Source of the DNA: Simmondsia chinensis
Lineage: Eukaryota > Streptophyta > Magnoliopsida > Caryophyllales > Simmondsiaceae
DNA length: 64,000 nucleotides
NCBI GenBank assembly: GCA_018398585.1
Contig: JAGTTD010000006.1
Location: 8,098,501 to 8,162,500, forward strand
Direction: 5' to 3'
Shown here in pieces: positions 36,085 through 47,290 of the stretch; position 1 is the first letter of the stretch, and the number at the start of each line of letters is the position of its first letter. The notes under the pieces were generated by a model, which made no database searches, was not told where the DNA came from, and saw only the letters and a program-made list of their open reading frames with translations. Both the position numbers and the translations under genes were made by a program.

Positions 36085-37079
36085 TATTTCTAAAAATATA
36101 GGGGCCTTAAATTTTTAATTTCATCAAATACACCTCCCTGAATTATTGGTCAGAATCAATTTGACCTCCTGAACTTCTAATTTTATCAAATACACCCCTG
36201 AACTATTGATTAAAATTAATGTATCCCCTTCAACTTTTAAATTATATCAAGGACGCCCCCTGAATTATTAAGAAGGAAAAATTTGATTTCCTAGTTTCAA
36301 ATTTTATCAAAGACATCCAAAACTATTAAACATTAGAAAAACAATTTGTTGAGGTTCCATGTCCATGACATTGGTAATATATTTTAAGGTGCACCAAGAT
36401 TTTAAAACATTTTTGAAGTATTCAAAGCTTTCGTAACATTTTTAATCCTATAACTTCATTAGAATTTTGTTAAATTATGATGAAGTAACAAGTAAAATAA
36501 AAAGAAAATACTTCAAACATAATTTAACAATCATTTAAATTTAAAATATTTAAATAAAATTTTAATTCTAACCTTCCTAAAACTACCAATAAATAATTTT
36601 GAAAATAAAAAAATAAATTGTATTTGCATTTTAAAAATTATTTTAAATATTTTTTTGTATGTAAGATTGTTTAAATATAATTGAAAAATTTTCTCTTAGT
36701 TATATTATTTTTCAAGTGGCAATTTATTTTAATTTGATGGAATCCTAAAGGAGTTATAGGGATAGTATGAGGAAAAAAATTACCAAAGTTCAAGTTACTC
36801 TAAAAATATTTTGAAACCATGGGTGCCTCAAGATTATATTATAAGGATACCTAAACCAAATTTTATTAAAATTTTTTAATTGGTTCAAATGTCTTTGGTA
36901 TAATTTTTGAAGCCAAGGGGTCAAATTAATTTTAGTTAATAGATCCAGGGGGAGGGAGTGTCTTTGATGAAATTAGAAATTGAAGGGGATCCATTGATTT
37001 TGACCAATAGTTTGGTAGTGTCTTTGATGAAATTAAAAGTTTGGGGGTCACTTTCATTTTGACCAATAGTTTAAGGATC
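36085..37079. mobile_element. Long-TIR element with internally repeated ends
   Basis: The left end holds three or four copies of a ~55-70-bp word group (TTTCATCAAATACACC, CTGAACTATTGATTAAAATTAAT). The right end holds the inverse (GTGTCTTTGATGAAATTA, TTTTGACCAATAGTTT). The interior is AT-rich and non-coding. Subterminal repeats of this kind fit a Mutator-like non-autonomous element. Exact ends are not resolved. Confidence 0.65.
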
Positions 37080-37338
37080 TCTATGAATAGGTAGGGATGC
37101 ACATCGGTCCAAGATCATACTGAACCAGACTAGATTGGACCAGCCCCAAGACCAAAACTATATCAAATGATGGGACCTAGGACCTGACAAATTAAAATCG
37201 GGCCAGTTTGGTTGAAGACCGGTTTGAAATTAGTCCATGCAGGACTGGATTGATTTGGACCGATTTTTAATCTAGCAAGTGCAATTATAAGAAGAAAAAT
37301 GTTTCCATATGAAAGTTAAAATTAATGATAATGGTGTA

Positions 37339-38458
37339 TGTTGGGATAAAAATAGGTTAGCTGGTCAACCGGTCAATGGCGGCACTGACCTTGGCTCCAC
37401 CACATGGTACACTCCCCTCACTTCACTAAGGACGCCTCCCGTGAAGAGCTATCATACCGCCAACCCCAACTACCGCCTACCTACCTTCGGTGAACAATCA
37501 TCTTCCCCTGCTACCGCCTACCATTACCACCACCACGGTACGGCCAACGCCAACTACCACGGTACCGCCAACCCCAGCTACCGCCTACCTACCTTCAGTG
37601 AACAATCATCTTCCCCTATTACCGCCTATCTTCACCACCACCACGGTACCGCCAACCTAGACTACCGTTTATCCACCCACGGTGTACACTCACCATCCTT
37701 CTACTATTGTGTACAAACCCAGGCGGCACCACCACCCCTCTCAACCAATCACCACCAGGCGGTACCACCTCCCCATCACCCAGGCGGTACCACCACCCCT
37801 CTCAACTAGTCACCACCAGGCGGTACCGCCTCCCTATCACCCAGGTGGTACCACCACCTTTCCAACCAATTAGCTACCTTCACCTCCACACTATGCAAAG
37901 CTAGGCGGTACTACCCCAACCTGGCAATACCGCCCAGCACCAACCAACTCCCCCTCTCGAATAAATACCAGCCTCACTTCCCTCATTCAACCCAAACTGC
38001 TCTGGGCACCTTCACTCGATACTAAACCCCAGCCCCATAGAGCCTTCTCTGTCATCCAGCCTGGGGCTTCACACCTTACACAAGAAATCCTCTCCGGGGC
38101 CTCACGCCTCACACTCTCCTAAAGGGGCCTCATGTTCCTCTTTCTCCTAGGGCCCGAGTTTGCCTCCACGCCTCCGCGGTTGCCACCTCGCTCAGGTATT
38201 ATTTATCTTACGCGTACTTATTTATTGTTGCTACCACTTCTCTTACTGACTTAGGCAGAGGAGGGGTCCCCTGTGGTCCAAACCACCACGGGTCCCTCTG
38301 ACGGTCTTGCTCGTTTTACATGAGAGATCGGGTTAAGCACGCCAGCGACTACTTTCTCGGTGAGAGCTCGAGTCCCGCTCTCATCTAGAACCTACAAATA
38401 TTTGTTACTCGGGGGATTTGGGTCTAGCTGACTGGCTGAATCAAATTTAACCGAAACA
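37339..38458 (+). repeat. 5' LTR with repeated GGCGGTACC words
   Basis: Starts TGTTGGGATAAAAATAGG and ends AACCGAAACA. The segment 37440-37920 contains many near-palindromic GGCGGTACC(A/G)CC and CGGTACCGCC words. The CCTCC-rich second half is leader-like. Confidence 0.92.
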
Positions 38459-38459
38459 A

Positions 38460-38480
38460 AGGCGCTGTCTATGGGAAGGA
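38460..38480 (+). promoter_or_regulatory. Probable primer binding site
   Basis: AGGCGCTGTCTATGGGAAGG follows the LTR directly and resembles the GGCGCCGTCTGTGGGAA word seen at this position in many plant gypsy elements. The exact tRNA is not determined. Confidence 0.6.
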
Positions 38481-40669
38481 TAGCTCACTAGCGTTTAACC
38501 TGGTACCACTTGTAAGATGCCTGAGACCGTCATACGGCTGGGGGCTGCGATACCCGTTTCAGGTAATTGATCTTTTAGGAAGCGTGGGCGCTTGGGTTGG
38601 GTTTTGGCAAGGAGCCTTAGTTTTTACCTTAGGCCCAATACCGACCCCAAAACACCGGCCACTGAGTCCTCTTTAAGCCCGAAATGGCAATACTTGAACC
38701 TGTCAAGGCTAGGGGCCAAATAGGGTAAACCAAGTTAAAATAATGGTAGCAGTAATAAAATAGAAAATAAGAAACCGATTGCTATTGCTATTTCGTTTTT
38801 AAATATAATATTTCCAAATCCTAACTTGTTAAAACGCTCATCCATACATTAGTAACAACAATTAAATTGGCATAAGACACCGTCATATGTGAAGGCGGCA
38901 GGGTCCTCAACCCAAAGGCAACCCAAATAAAGTAAAATTTGAGCCAGGACGAAGACTACCACCTAACACAAGGGTAATGCCCTTCAGGGCTTCCCTTCAA
39001 TAATAACGCCGTCACCACTGAACTAGGAGAATGCCAAAAAGGTGCCAACGTTAATTCATAATGCCACAGCTCGTAAACAAAGGTATTGTGGCCAACCATA
39101 TCCATTTGGCGCACCAACAATGGAATGTGGCAAAAGCTCACTAGTAGGAACTTTACCACTAATATGAGGCTTAAGCCGCCACAAAACAAATTTAACAAAG
39201 CCAACTTGGCGCACCGCCAAGAAACTTGGCTGCACCCACAAGCTTGACCAGTTATAACCGCCAATGAGCTTGGCCAGATGGCTTCGCCAACTCCTTAAAC
39301 GAGTAGCCCACCAGTGGAGAAGTAAAAGCAATCACTAACAAACTTAAGCAACTCGTTAGGATCAACAATGTGGTCAATTAGACTTTGTTTCTAACTAGGC
39401 CTCGCCCATGAATTTGGCTTTGCACTATCTACTTTACCTAGGTGCTATCGCCCATTGGGCTAGCTGTGCAGCAATGCCAACATATCTCGATGTCATCCCT
39501 TTTAATTTTGACTAAGTAGTGTCACCAAAAGGCGCAACTAGCCACTACCGCCAAACCACTCATCCGGGTACTATTGCCCACAAAGCTAGCAGTAAAACCC
39601 TCGAGACACTCGTCTCGGCCTATTCGTTCTTCAATAAAGAGGCCAGTACTCCTGGAGCTAAGGATGAAGCCTCAAAAGACCCCCTTACCTTCACGGTTCA
39701 AAGGACATGTTATTCTATAGACTTACAGGGCACCCCTTGGCTCCTAATAAAGTCTATCATTATTTAATAAGGCATGCACAAGCCACAAGAAATGCTCATT
39801 AACAAATGTGCGTAATCGCATTCTTATTAGCAGTTTTATACACCCAAATAGAATGCCCATTCAGACCGCCTCCTGACAACTACGAAATCTACCATTTCTC
39901 CATAACAATTGGTAGCCGTATTCATGTTCACCAGTGAAGACTGGTGACGAAATTATATTATTTGTCCCCGTTATAGCCCAGCCGGGGCTGGGGGCTTAAT
40001 GTGTTAATGATTTACGTGAATTACGTTCCTTATGTGATTGACATCCCTTGTGTGATTTATACTAGCCCACTCCCTAGCTGGGGGCTGGGGGTTGGGGGCT
40101 TAACGTTCTCTACGTGATTGATGTTCCTTATGTGATATATGTTTAACCTAGTCCCTAGCTGGGAGCTGAGGGCTTAATGTTCTCTATATGATTTATGTTC
40201 CTTGATGTGATTTACGTTCCCAATGTGATTCACGTTCTCAATGTGATTTACGTTCCCAATGTGATTTACGTTCTTGACGTGATTTGCGTTTCTTATGGGA
40301 TTGACGTCCCTTATGTGATTTATACTAGCCTAGTCCCTAACCAAGGACTGGGGGCCTGATGTTTCTTGCGTAATCCATGTTAACCAAGACCTAGACCGGG
40401 GGCTGGGGCTAAAGTTATTATTCGTGGTAGACTCCCAATATTATCGAGAGCCCACGTGGTGTATGCCCCATTGATACCAGGGCTGGTGTTGGGATTTGCT
40501 TCAAGTAGCATTGGGAGCTCGAAGATAGGGGAGCCGTAAGCCCTTCTCAGGCTTGCAATATTTAGTCGAGCTTAAGCCTTTCTTAGGTGGGTAAGACACA
40601 TTTACGCTATAAGTCCTTCTCAAGCAGGCATACTATGCCCCCTCTAACACCAGGGACTTGCTCCAATTG
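38481..40669. other. Non-coding interior of the non-autonomous element
   Basis: No frame with a recognisable domain. From 40015 to 40330 a loose repetition of TGTGATTTACGTTCC-like words occurs, together with repeated CTAGCTGGGGGCTGGGGGCT-like words. This is not a gag or pol remnant that I can recognise. Confidence 0.6.
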
Positions 40670-40990
40670 AAATGGGAGCACGGAGTATTCGGGTGCGGCA
40701 AATTTTCACCTAACATGAGAGCCCACGGTTATTTATGCCCCGCCAAACATCAAGGTGGGCGGTTGTTTTCTTTCTAATTGAAATGGGAGCATGGAGTATT
40801 CGGGCGCGGTAAACTTTCACCTAGCGTGAGAGCCCGCGGTTATTTATGCCCCACATAACATCGGGACGGGCGGTTGTTTTTGCTTCAATTAAAATGGAAG
40901 CACGGAGTATTCGGGTGCAGTAAACTTTCACTTAACGTGAGAGCCCGCTGTTATTTATGCCCCACCTAACATCGGGGCGGCGGTTGTTCT
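40670..40990. repeat. About three 111-bp tandem repeats
   Basis: Units start at 40670, 40781 and about 40892 (AAATGGGAGCACGGAGTATT). Each contains GAGAGCCCGCGGTTATTTAT and ends in a GGGCGGTTGTTTT word. Confidence 0.92.
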
Positions 40991-41045
40991 GCTCCAACTA
41001 GTATTGGAGCACGGTTTACGCTCCAACCGACATAAGGAGCACGAT

Positions 41046-41738
41046 ATGGGTAACGCCTCCAATCAGAAATACAATTCCTAGAGGTTGCATCCAGAATTAA
41101 CAAAGTAGATGAAGCAACAAACCGTTGCTCGTCCATGGGTAACACCTCCAATAGGGAATACAATTCCTAGAGGCTGCACCAAGAATTAACAAAGAAGATG
41201 AAGCAACAAACCGTTGCTCGTCCATGGGTTACACCTCCAATCAGGAATATGGTTCCTAGAGGCTGCACCCAGAATTAACAAAGTAGATGAAGCAACCAAT
41301 TGTTGCTCGCCCATGGGTAATGCCTCCAATCAGGAATATAATTCCTAGAGGCTGCACCCAGAATTAACAAAGTAGATGAAGCAACAAACCGTTGCTCATC
41401 CATGGGCAACGCCTCTAATCAGGAATACAATTCCTAGAGGCTGCGCCCAGAATTAACAAAGTAAATGAAGCAACGTCTACAAACCGTTGCTCGCCCATGG
41501 GTAACATCTCCAATCAGGAATACAATTCCTAGAGGCTGCACCCAGAATTAACAAAGTAGATGAAGTAACAAACCGTTGCTCGTCTATGAGTAACACCTCC
41601 AATCAGGAATACAATTCCTAGAGGCTACACCCAGAATTAACAAAGTAGATGAAGCAATAAACCATTGCTCGTCCATGGGTAACACCTCCAATCAGGAATA
41701 CAATTGCTAAAGGCTGCACCCAGAATTAACAAAGTAAA
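41046..41738. repeat. About eight 89-bp tandem repeats
   Basis: The word ACCGTTGCTC recurs at about 41121, 41210, 41299, 41388, 41483, 41572 and 41661. The spacing is 89 bp except for one 95-bp unit with a 6-bp insertion near 41475. Each unit carries CAATTCCTAGAGGCTGCACC and AGAATTAACAAAGTAGATGA. Confidence 0.95.
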
Positions 41739-42269
41739 TGGAGCAACGCCCATATCAATCACTCACACAAAGCAATTATAAGCACCTCCCAATACCCTGC
41801 CATGGGAAGCAACAACAAACATGATCCTCAAAGGGCTCAAATTCTCTAAGCCTTAAAACATATCCTGAAAGCTAAAACACTTCTTTTAACAATAACGCTA
41901 AACACAAGCCAAAATACCCCAAAAAGTAGGTAGGGTAACACCTTACTAAGGGAGGGTATGACTTAATCCCTCACTCTATAAAAACCACACAGTAGGCGTT
42001 CCCAAAGGCAGCGCCTACAGCGGGGAACACAGCCGTTATACATTAAAGCTACTTAAGCCCTTTACTCACACAAGGCCATTCGTCAATAGTATGCACATTG
42101 ACTCAAATACGCACACATTCTGAACGCTCTAAACAAAATACTTTTTACACAAAGTAATCAACAAAACACCCTTTTGAAGGTACGCATAACACGCAACACA
42201 AACCGAGTATATTTACAACAAATATAGACTAAACACTAATAAAACGATGTCAAAACCAAAAATAAACAT

Positions 42270-44393
42270 CTCACTCTTCTTTGTCATTCTCGCTACTGGA
42301 CTCGTCTTCCATCTCTTTGTTCACCTTGTCCGCAATCTACTGAAGAAGGGCGTGATCAAGCTGAGGGAAAAGATCCTGCACCTTCTCTTGAAATTTAGCT
42401 AAGGCCTTGTCTGCTCCATCCCAATACCACTCACTTTGCTCCTTAGAAAAATCGGAACTAGCCAGATAATCCGCCACCTCTTTGGCGCTAGCCAACCGGG
42501 AGGGAATCTCAGCAAGAAACTTTCAAGCTTACCTTGAGATTCCTGAACGGATAGTCACAGTCAACCCCTCAATCTCAGCCTTCAGCTCTTCAATCTTAAT
42601 ATTTAACTCTTCATTTGTCCATCCTTGGCATTGTTTAACCTCTTGAGGACGCTTCAATGCAGCCAAGGAAGATGCTAGTTCATTCTGAAGGCGTTGAAGG
42701 TTGGAGTCTTTTTCTGATAAAGCCGCCAATGCTACCCCCATCGCACTAAACCCTTGAAAACGCAAACATAAAATGCATAAGACGCAAAGGAAAATTGTAA
42801 AATAAGGAAAGAAAAAGTCTTGACCTGAGAAATGAGAGACGTCAACTCAGCTGAAGGGACTCCATACTCTCTTCCTAAATCCCTAGACGAAAAGTCCTTT
42901 AAACGTTGACTGAGGGAATCAAAGCTGCAACTAACTAATGTGGAAGAAGATGGCTCCAAGCCCCTTATCGTCTCTCTAGGCTCACGTTCACTACTCAAAC
43001 CAGCAACAATATCCCTTCTAGAGATCTCTGAAGGCAGGTCCCATACCGCCAAAGGAGAGCCTTCCACCCCCAAATCAGGCTCAACATTAGTAGTAAGATC
43101 CTCTTGGGATATAGGAGCTCGCCTACTTCTTAAACAAAGACGCTTATGCGAAGGCGCCTTCTTCGCAGAAGATGAAGAAGGCTGGCGTGACGACGTTTGT
43201 GTTGCTTTATGCTATTTTAAAGTAGCATGCCTCCTTTGCCCCTTCTTGCCGATAGGGAGCGAAGATAAATTCTGAATGTCCAACTCCTTAAGCTCCTCAG
43301 CTAAGGGAAAGCAAGAAAGGTTAGTTGAAGACCCATCAGCAAAAATAGAATAACCGAGCACATGTACAAAAAACGCATATCGAGATACTGTTTATGGCTC
43401 AAGCCAGCCTTTGCTAAAACAATCTCCTGCTTTAGCATCTCCCGTGTTTCCAGAAACTTACCTCCTTCAAAATCCCCAGTAAAGTAGTCGTATATGGCAC
43501 GTTCCTCTAAGGTCAAAGTGTCAAGTGCCGGTCGAGGAGGTTTGTATATCGGCTACCATTTCGTAGGGCAATGGGGACGACTCGGAGGTTTAACCCAAAT
43601 AAACTTACTTAACCAGTTTTTTATATTAGAATAAAGGTTTTTTGATAAAGGTAGTCCCACCTCAGCCCTCAAAGACGTCTCGCTATTAACTACCTTTGCT
43701 TGAAGTAGGACATCAAAAACATTATGGGTCGACCAGAACCCATTAACAAAACAACCAAGTAAAAAACCATAGATATTCCTATAACCGTTCGGGGTAACTT
43801 GACCCGGGAAATTGTATATAAATATAAAACATTAGCCACAAATTGGGGAATAAGAAACCTTAAACCCATGTCAAGAGCATCCACGCTAACCTTAAAAAGG
43901 CCTGGTGGTAGAAACAAAGGATACTCGTCCTCTTTGAGACCTCGGATCTCAAAATCGTTAGGGAAAAAAATACCTAGAACATAGCATTGTAATTCCTTAG
44001 GGAAAAAAAATACCTGGAACGTAGCATTGCAATCCCTTCTTCACCCGCTGTTTGTTGCATAAAAGAACGAAGAGGACAAACTCGAAACGCCTCAGCAAAC
44101 GCTTTAGCAAGCCCGGCTTGCTCGCTCCTCCAATGTGCAACTAGAGGACGTCGCGAAGCAAATTTAGACGGCATCATAGCTAGCCATTCAGAAACCAGAG
44201 CTTCCGCACACACCTCCGAAGCCCCGCCCTCACCACCTGTAAGGCGCTCAGAAGGAAGAGCATTTTCAGGAACTCCTACCGCATTATCCTCCTCCTCAAC
44301 AACTTGCTCGGTATACACTACAATCTCACCACCGGTCTGCTTGGCTGGAACACATTGCTCATGGACATACGAAACCCCGGTGGTATCCGCCAT
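42270..44393 (-). pseudogene. Antisense ORF of the LTR element (gypsy-type 'transposase_28'-like)
   Basis: Starts MADTTGVSYVHEQC at 44393. Frame pieces downstream give FLPPGLFKVSVDALDMGLRF, IPQFVANVLYLY, GQVTPNGYRNIYGFLLG and NWLSKFIWVKPPSRPH, then a coiled-coil-like stretch (KDSNLQRLQNELASSLAALK, 42680-42640). The order (small acidic start, LPLHPFV-like and GQ-P-N-R-GF motifs, PP-R, coiled coil) resembles the plant 'putative gypsy type transposon' domain found antisense in Tat-lineage elements. A 47-bp direct duplication near 43965-44040 and frameshifts near 43805 and 43540 break it, unless the former is spliced out. The function of this protein class is unknown to me. Confidence 0.7.
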
Positions 44394-44984
44394 TGTTACA
44401 CAGAGATAAGGGCTCAAGGTAATCTTTGATAACAAATACCGGAGAAGAAGTTAAGGGCCAAAGCAAGATTATCACTCACCTTAAGATGGATTTGGGCCAA
44501 GAGGAAGCAAAAATCTCGAACAAAGTGAAAATAGCAGCACGGTAAAACAGAAATGGAGAAGAAGCGAAGAAGAAGAAGAAGAAACGAGAATGAAGAAGAA
44601 GAAACGGAGGAAAAAGAGACAAAGGGGGTTGTTTTGAAATCAACGGCTCAGATTAACTCCCCAAAAAGAACGACCTAGATTGAATCAAGGTCTGACTGAC
44701 GGGACAATTCCTTCCATGCGTCCATTAAGGTCGACATCACATTAATGATGTTGGTTCCCAAGGGAAGCTCCTTAGCTTCCCTACTGCCAACACCCTTCAC
44801 CTACCAATATTTAACCTAGCGGCGTCACCTACTCTCGCCTTCTCCTTGACGCCGGGGATCTTCAACTACAACATTTGATGCAACTTAACCACCATTTGGC
44901 CAACTCCACAAGAATGTTAGAAGCATGACGCCGGCTTTTGGATGGTGTACACTCCATGGCTGAATGTGAACAGATCCTGATGTA

Positions 44985-44997
44985 GTAGGGGGCTAAC
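44985..44997 (+). promoter_or_regulatory. Polypurine tract before the 3' LTR
   Basis: AGGGGGCTAAC sits immediately before TGTGGGGATA, the start of the 3' LTR, as expected for the plus-strand primer of reverse transcription. Confidence 0.7.
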
Positions 44998-46181
44998 TGT
45001 GGGGATAAAAATAGGTTAGCAGGTCAACCGGTCAATGGCGGCACTGACCTTGGCGCCACCACACGGTACACTCCCCTCACTACACTAAGGTGGCCTACCG
45101 TGAAGAGCTATCATACCGCCAATCCCAACTACCACGGTACCGCCAAACCCAGCTACCGCACACCTACCTTCGATGAAAAATCATCTTCCCCTGCTATCGC
45201 CTGCCTTTACTACCACCACGATACCGCCAACCCTAACTACCATGGTACCGCTAACCCCAGCTATTGCCTACCTTCGGTGAACAATCATTTTCCCCTGTTA
45301 CCGCCTACCTTCACCACCACCATGGTACCGCCAACCTAGACTACCACTTATCCACCCACGGTGTACACTCACCATCCTTCTACTATCGTGTACAAGCCAA
45401 GGCAGCACCATTACCTCTCTCAACCAATCACCACCAGGCGGTACCACCTCCCCATCACCCAGATGGTGCCGACGGTACCATCAACCAGGCGGTACCACCA
45501 CCCCTCTCAACAAATCATCACTAAGAGGTACCACCTCCCTATCACCCAGGCAGTACCATCACCCAGGTGGTACCACCACCTTTCCAACCAATCAGCTACC
45601 TTCACCTCCACACTATGCAAAGCTAGGCGGTACTGCCCTAACCCGGCATTACTGCCCAGCACCAACCAACTCCCCCTCTCCTAGAAATACTAGCCTCACT
45701 TCCCTCATTCAACCCAAGCTCCTCTGGGCACCTTCACTCGATACACAACCCCAGCTCCATGGAGCCTTCTTTCTCATTCAGCCTGGGCCGTCATGCCCCA
45801 CATAGGAAATCCTCTCAAGGGGCCTCATGCCTCACACTCTCCCAAAGGGGCCTCACATCCCTCTTTTTCCTAGGGCCTGGGTTTGCCTCCACCCCTCCAC
45901 GGTTGCCACCTCGCTCTGGTATTATTTATCTTACGCTTACTTATTTATTATTGCTACCACTTCTCCTATTGGCTTCAGCATCGGAGGGGTCCCCCGCGGT
46001 CCAAACCACTGCTGGTCCCTCTGACGGCTTTGCTCGTTTTGCAGGAGAGATTGGGTTAAGCGCGCCAGCGGCTGCTTTCTCAGTGAGAGCTCGAGTCTCG
46101 ATCTCATCTAGAACCTACAAATATTTGTTACTTAGGGGATTTGGGTCTGGCTTATTGGCTGAACCAAATTTAATCGAAACA
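44998..46181 (+). repeat. 3' LTR of the non-autonomous element
   Basis: Starts TGTGGGGATAAAAATAGG and ends AATCGAAACA. It has the same order of words as the 5' LTR, with scattered substitutions and small indels, so the insertion is not very recent. Confidence 0.92.
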
Positions 46182-47044
46182 GTGTAATATGCACAAAATA
46201 AATATATAATTTAAGGATAATTTTACATGATATTTATATAATCATTAAATAGTAATAAAAATAAGTATTTAATTTTATAATATTTAATATTTTTAAGTAC
46301 ATATAACATGTATTAGTTATATATTAAAATTACATACCTAAAATATTTAATGTGAAATTAATGTTGATCGGCCTTTGGTCCGGTATTCGGATCTTCTTGT
46401 CTTGGACCAGACTGGACCAAAGAAGGATTAAGCCCATATACTAGGACTAAAGACTGGACTGATATATGGTCGGTCAGGTTCGGACATTGACCGAAAGGGC
46501 CAGTTTGATTCGATATACCGGTCCGGACAACTATTGGTTCACCCTTATCTGTGAATGTTATCCTATTTATTATATATATGATAGTATATTTGAAAAGATA
46601 TACATTGTAACTCAAGTCTCTTAGAGAGGGAAACTGCTCCATCTTAGTGGAGCTCTCTAGGGCAAAATGCTCTTCCCGACTCTGGTGAAACCCTAATTTC
46701 CTGATTCCTCCTCCATTTTTTCCTGCTTCTTTCCTTCTCTTCCTCATTCATTTCCATTTCTTTTCTGTCTAGCCTTCCCTTCCCCCATCTTCGTTTTGCT
46801 AGTATATTCCGTTACATTAATGGCTCCTTAGGTTGATAAATGCAAAGTAGTTGCTAAAGAGGAGGATAATCTTGCGAAGGAAATTAACAAGCTGGAGCTT
46901 GAAGAAGATGAATCCATTAATTCCGCCCTCAAGAAGCTTATACTTGTTGGTAAGCTTATCTTAGATGAACAATTTAAAGTTGGTCCTGTGAGAGCGATTC
47001 TATTGAAGGCTCGGGCTCTTTAAGATAGGATTCATATTTAGTAT

Positions 47045-47290
47045 AAGGAAACTTATGGAACATACCCAGTGCCTCAAGGGCTCCCGACTACACAGGGTCT
47101 GGGGGGGACGGATGCACGCGGCCTTCCCCCTTCAGGGTGTTAACCTGAAGAGAGGCTGTTTCCCAGTGCCCCCAACCTGAGGGTGAGGACTTCCCAGGAG
47201 GTCACCCATCCTGGTACTACTCTCGCCCAAGCACGCTTAACTTCAAAGTTCTAATGGGATCCGGTGACGGCGTGTTGGTGCCCTCTTTGG
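47045..47290 (-). mobile_element. 5S rRNA-headed SINE, copy 2 (in L1 ORF1)
   Basis: Flanked by a perfect 19-bp duplication TAGGATTCATATTTAGTAT (47026-47044 and 47291-47309). On the minus strand the head (about 47280-47185) matches plant 5S rRNA almost from its start: ACCAACAC, CACCGGATCCCAT, AGTTAAGCGTGCTTGGG, GAGTAGTACCAGGATGGG. The tail (about 47180-47065) is the RTE LINE 3' end. The GTT tail has degraded to an irregular end. The layout equals that of 18335-18572. Confidence 0.93.
47187..47282 (-). pseudogene. 5S rRNA-derived segment (head of SINE copy 2)
   Basis: Covers most of the 5S sequence, including the internal control region (A box, intermediate element and C box words). The first ~10 nt are diverged and the last few nt are replaced by ACCCTCAGG before the LINE tail starts. 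Confidence 0.9.

Larger units (their letters stand above)
37339..46181 (+). mobile_element. Complete non-autonomous LTR retrotransposon with antisense ORF
   Basis: LTRs 37339-38458 and 44998-46181, target duplication GTGTA on both sides (37334-37338 and 46182-46186), a primer-site-like sequence right after the 5' LTR, and a purine-rich tract right before the 3' LTR. The 6.5-kb interior shows no gag, protease, reverse transcriptase or integrase. It holds two tandem arrays and a minus-strand frame next to the 3' LTR, in the position where Tat-lineage gypsy elements carry an extra antisense ORF. It therefore looks like a Tat-lineage derivative that depends on an autonomous partner. It is the most intact large element in the window. 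Confidence 0.9.
37089..46557. mobile_element. hAT-like element interrupted by an LTR retrotransposon
   Basis: The left terminus (TAGGGATGCACATCGGTCC near 37092) and the inverse of the right terminus (TAAGGGTGAACCAATAG ending 46557) look like TIRs. Both sides are rich in GGTCCGG/GACCAG words. Flanks TCTATGAAT (37080-37088) and TCTGTGAAT (46558-46566) differ at one base. The element proper is about 37089-37338 plus 46187-46557; the LTR retrotransposon accounts for the rest. Confidence 0.65.

Noticed and set aside
37309..37809. 166-codon frame rich in His/Pro/Thr
   Set aside because: It reads through the LTR with its GGTACC repeats; the same frame is broken in the other LTR.
41046..41738. CRISPR-like array
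   Set aside because: The whole 89-bp unit is repeated, with no unique spacers, in a plant retrotransposon.
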